This document shows, piece after piece, positions 5,046-7,112 of a DNA stretch of 7,112 nt. This stretch comes from Actinomycetota bacterium (GTDB taxonomy: Bacteria > Acidobacteriota > Blastocatellia > Chloracidobacteriales > Chloracidobacteriaceae): assembly GCA_013298335.1 (NCBI GenBank), contig JAAFHI010000162.1:1-7112 (forward strand), given 5' to 3'. A model generated the notes under the pieces. That model did not search any database. It was not told the origin of the DNA and saw only the letters and a list, made by a program, of their open reading frames with translations. The first letter of the stretch is position 1. Each line of letters begins with the position of its first letter. The position numbers and the translations under genes were made by a program.

Positions 5046-6056
5046 ATGTCAACCACCCAGATTGTCCCGCGCGCAACGCTGGCGCAGCAACTCGTGACCC
5101 ATATCCAACTGCTCGACCCGGTGACCTGGCTTGGCCCGTGGCAGGCGTTCTGCTGCGGCGTCCTGGCGGCGGGCGTTCAACTCAAGGATGTGACCCCGGT
5201 CAATTTCCTGAAATTCTTCCTCGCCTGCGGCCTGATCGGCCCCCTTCTGACCGGATTCAGCCAGTCCATCAACGATTACTTCGACCGACACCTCGACGCC
5301 ATCAACGACCCGGACCGCCCGATTCCCTCGGGGCGCATTTCCCTTCCGGCGGCGCGGGCCAACTTCATCATCACGGCTCTGCTCGTCCTCGGAAACACCG
5401 CCGGGCTCTACATGCTGACCAAAAGCCCGTTCGTGATCGCCCTCGGACTCGGCGGCCTGTTTCTCGCCTACGTCTACAGCGCCCCCGGATTTCGCTTCAA
5501 GGAAAACGGCTGGCTTGGAACGACTTCCGTCGGCCTCGGCTACTGTGTCGTGCCGTGGCTGCTCTCGGCGGAACTCTTCCTCAAGCCGGGCGAAATCTCC
5601 TATGTCCATTTGTTACTTGGAATTATCAACGGGCTGGTGGCGATGGGCCTGATCGCGATGAACGATTTCAAGGCCATCGAGGGCGACCGCCAGAACGGTT
5701 TGAAAACGCTCCCCGTGATGTACGGCGTGAAGGGGGCCATGCTGATCGCCTTCCTCGAAATCAATCTGGCCCAGATTCTCTTCGTCGGCCTGTGCTTTTA
5801 TCTCAACTCGACGATCATCGGCATTCTCGGGGCCATTCTTTTTCTACCCCAGGTCTGGCAGCAGGTGGTGCTTTACCGCGCCCCGACCGATACCCGGATG
5901 CTCGACAGCCTCAGTCAGAATGCCGCCGGACGAGCGCTTGTCAGCCAGAGCCAGAACGGCTCGCACCCGGCATTCCTGCGTTTTCTGGTCGTCAGCAACC
6001 TCCTGACCGTGACCGAGTTGACCGCGCTTTCCGTCGCCTATGGGTATTTCCGGTAG
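5046..6056 (+). CDS. UbiA-family prenyltransferase, (bacterio)chlorophyll synthase (BchG/ChlG)-like
   Basis: UbiA enzymes are polytopic membrane proteins that attach a prenyl chain to an acceptor. In the BchG/ChlG branch, geranylgeranyl or phytyl diphosphate is joined to (bacterio)chlorophyllide. The 336 residues carry both Asp-rich motifs: NDYFDRHLD at 76-84, continuing as AINDPDRPIPSGRISLP (85-101), and MNDFKAIEGDRQNGLKTLPV at 205-224. YVYSAPGFRFKENGWLG (142-158) lies between. RPIPSGRIS, YSAP..R.K.NGW and NDFK..EGDR..GL..LPV are the BchG/ChlG pattern, rather than that of UbiA, MenA or heme O synthase. Eight or nine membrane helices are likely. Residues 278-310 form a hydrophilic loop before the last helix. 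The ATG at 5046 has GGAG six bases upstream. The gene is divergent from crtB. Family is firm; the substrate is uncertain, since lycopene elongases and archaeal lipid enzymes are also UbiA members. Confidence 0.85.
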   Translation: MSTTQIVPRATLAQQLVTHIQLLDPVTWLGPWQAFCCGVLAAGVQLKDVTPVNFLKFFLACGLIGPLLTGFSQSINDYFDRHLDAINDPDRPIPSGRISLPAARANFIITALLVLGNTAGLYMLTKSPFVIALGLGGLFLAYVYSAPGFRFKENGWLGTTSVGLGYCVVPWLLSAELFLKPGEISYVHLLLGIINGLVAMGLIAMNDFKAIEGDRQNGLKTLPVMYGVKGAMLIAFLEINLAQILFVGLCFYLNSTIIGILGAILFLPQVWQQVVLYRAPTDTRMLDSLSQNAAGRALVSQSQNGSHPAFLRFLVVSNLLTVTELTALSVAYGYFR

Positions 6057-6091
6057 TGTCGGTATCCGCCGGTAGTCAGCCGCGCGCTTCC

Positions 6092-6128
6092 GGTGGTAAT
6101 TTGAAGCCACCACAGGTCAATTTTATTT
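6092..6128 (+). promoter_or_regulatory. Hairpin and promoter-like module before the 64-residue gene
   Basis: GGTGG (6092-6096) pairs with CCACC (6107-6111) around a 10-base loop ending in TTGAAG (6101-6106). Seventeen bases after TTGAAG comes TATTTC (6124-6129), a weak -10 box. The layout resembles the toxin-antitoxin promoter at 2702-2736. The hairpin could instead end or attenuate transcription from the prenyltransferase gene, although no T-run follows directly. Confidence 0.3.
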
Positions 6129-6153
6129 CACGCGATTTCGGGAGAATCTGACG

Positions 6154-6348
6154 ATGGTGAAGAAGGAAACCAAGGAATTCGCTGCGCCGCCGCGCGAACT
6201 GACCGCCCACAACAGCACCCTCGATGAATTTCGAACCCTTCCCCTGACCGAAAAGGCGCTGACCATCGCCCAGACCCAGTCCATGCTGTTTTCGAATCTG
6301 GTCATCCGGACGATTTCTTCCGCCCTGCGCGCCATTCCGAAGAAGTAG
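6154..6348 (+). CDS. Small hypothetical protein, 64 residues
   Basis: I do not recognise this protein. It begins with a Lys/Glu-rich, probably disordered stretch (MVKKETKEFAAPPRE). A conserved-looking segment follows (TLDEFRTLPLTEKALTIAQT, 22-41), then an amphipathic helix with hydrophobic face (MLFSNLVIRTISSALRAI, 44-61) and a basic PKK end. There is no signal peptide and no full membrane span. Coding is supported by GGGAG (6140-6144) nine bases before the ATG and by codon usage like the neighbours, with third positions mostly G or C. It lies 97 bp downstream of the BchG-like gene on the same strand, and its stop is one base from that of the convergent epimerase gene. An accessory role with the prenyltransferase is only a guess from position. 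Confidence 0.65.
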   Translation: MVKKETKEFAAPPRELTAHNSTLDEFRTLPLTEKALTIAQTQSMLFSNLVIRTISSALRAIPKK

Positions 6349-6349
6349 T

Positions 6350-7112
6350 TCAGGCTTTCTCAAGCTCGGCGTTCAGGTCGAACGACGGCTCCCACCCCAG
6401 CAGCAGGCCAAGTTTCCGGATATCCGCCACGAACCGGAACTGGTCTCCGGGCGGGATCGGCTGATCGGACGGTTCGAGCCGGATCGGTTGCCGGAGGACG
6501 AGGCCGAGCCGTTCGGCCAGATCGGTAAAGGTCATGGCGTAGGCCGCGCCGCCCCCGACGTTGAAGATTTCGCCGGTTCGCCCTGATTCCAGAAAACTTT
6601 GAAACGCCCGGACCAACTCGCCGACCGGCAAAAGGTCCCGAACCTGCCTTCCCTGACCCCGCAACACGAGGGGCTTCCCCTCGCGGATCGCCCGCGCAAA
6701 ACCGGACACGAATCCGCCCGGATTCCCCTCCGTTGGGGCCGCGAAGACGGTGGAAAGCCGGAAAATCCCGACCTTGAATCCCCGCTCGACCGCGTAAAAC
6801 TCGCCGTACCGCTCCGCCAGAAGTTTCGACCAGGCGTATCCGTTCTGCCCGGTGTAGCCGGTGGAGCAGGCTTCGGGCACGGTTTCGTACAATTCGCAGC
6901 TCCGGTCGTAGACGTCCTTGGTCGAGGTCAGGATGAGCGTCTGACCGCGGGAAAGCCGCTCGGCCAGCCAGCGCGTGCCTTCGGCGTTGACGCGAAAGCA
7001 CTCCGCCGCGGCTTCGGGGCGTTTATCCACCAGCGCCGCCATGTGGATCACGACCTCGTATGAACCGAGCATCCGTTCAAGTTCTGGGCTGAACAGTGGG
7101 AGGCCAAGCCGA
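6350..7112 (-). CDS. NAD-dependent epimerase/dehydratase (extended SDR), N-terminus beyond window
   Basis: This is probably a nucleotide-sugar epimerase, dehydratase or reductase with a Rossmann fold. Counting from the Met at 7072, the motifs are: IHMAALVD at 9-16 (NAD-site strand), TSTKDVYD at 49-56 (the Ser/Thr-rich site before VYG in relatives), the catalytic YAWSK (Tyr79, Lys83), FRLSTVF at 104-110, GQGRQVRDLLPVGELVRAF at 139-157, and IFNVGGG at 169-175. The frame stays open upstream of 7072 to the right edge, and the extra 13 residues (RLGLPLFSPELER) continue the domain naturally. Met 7072 is therefore internal, and the real start with the GxxGxxG cofactor loop lies beyond 7112. About 60 residues are probably missing. 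The RxxRDLLPVGELV segment resembles UDP-glucose 4-epimerase and CDP-sugar epimerase types, but the substrate cannot be told. It converges on the 64-residue gene with a one-base gap. Confidence 0.9.
   Translation of the reverse strand, partial: RLGLPLFSPELERMLGSYEVVIHMAALVDKRPEAAAECFRVNAEGTRWLAERLSRGQTLILTSTKDVYDRSCELYETVPEACSTGYTGQNGYAWSKLLAERYGEFYAVERGFKVGIFRLSTVFAAPTEGNPGGFVSGFARAIREGKPLVLRGQGRQVRDLLPVGELVRAFQSFLESGRTGEIFNVGGGAAYAMTFTDLAERLGLVLRQPIRLEPSDQPIPPGDQFRFVADIRKLGLLLGWEPSFDLNAELEKA

Noticed and set aside
5138..6151. Long plus-strand reading frame (337 codons) over the prenyltransferase gene, slightly longer than it
   Set aside because: It is Arg/Pro-rich with no membrane segments or motifs, while the other frame has a complete UbiA motif set and a good ribosome binding site. 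It is a GC-driven shadow.

Overview
The window is bacterial chromosomal DNA: GC-rich, densely packed, with short gaps and several operon-like runs. It carries nine protein genes, two of them cut by the window edges. No tRNA, rRNA, CRISPR array or transposase gene was seen. The organism cannot be named from this piece. It makes carotenoid-type isoprenoids (phytoene synthase), may use polyphosphate as an energy store (polyphosphate glucokinase), and encodes an enzyme resembling (bacterio)chlorophyll synthase. That last gene suggests either a phototroph or one of the non-phototrophs that keep such a gene.

Left third (1-2528, all minus strand): a hexose-phosphate cluster, transcribed right to left as ppgK (polyphosphate glucokinase, ROK family), then glk (ATP-type glucokinase of the E. 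coli Glk family), then fbp (class I fructose-1,6-bisphosphatase, cut at the left edge). Two unrelated glucokinases thus sit next to each other, one able to use polyphosphate. Both make glucose-6-phosphate, while Fbp makes fructose-6-phosphate, so the cluster feeds the hexose-phosphate pool from free glucose and from gluconeogenesis. The ppgK-glk gap holds two inverted arrays of a degenerate 7-base repeat (GTAGTTA / TACTAAC). They run up to the glk start codon, which has no visible Shine-Dalgarno sequence.

Middle (2529-3915): an accessory-looking insert. A 239-bp regulatory region leads into a two-gene type II toxin-antitoxin operon with an AbrB/MazE-like antitoxin and a Doc (Fic-fold) toxin. 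The genes overlap at ATGA, and a palindromic operator overlaps the predicted -10 box. Tail to tail with doc, with no spacer, is a lower-GC gene for an unrecognised multi-spanning membrane protein.

Right part (3991-6348): phytoene synthase (crtB, minus strand, GTG start) and a UbiA-family prenyltransferase of the BchG/ChlG type (plus strand) diverge from a shared 101-bp intergenic region. This suggests a small isoprenoid or pigment locus. A 64-residue protein of unknown function follows the prenyltransferase, with its own strong ribosome binding site. The right edge (6350-7112, minus strand) holds most of an NAD-dependent epimerase/dehydratase (extended SDR) whose N-terminus lies outside the window.

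The items most worth following up are the BchG-like gene beside crtB, the inverted heptamer arrays, the double glucokinase cluster, and a recurring GGTG...TTGAAG...CCACC promoter-like module upstream of both the toxin-antitoxin operon and the 64-residue gene.
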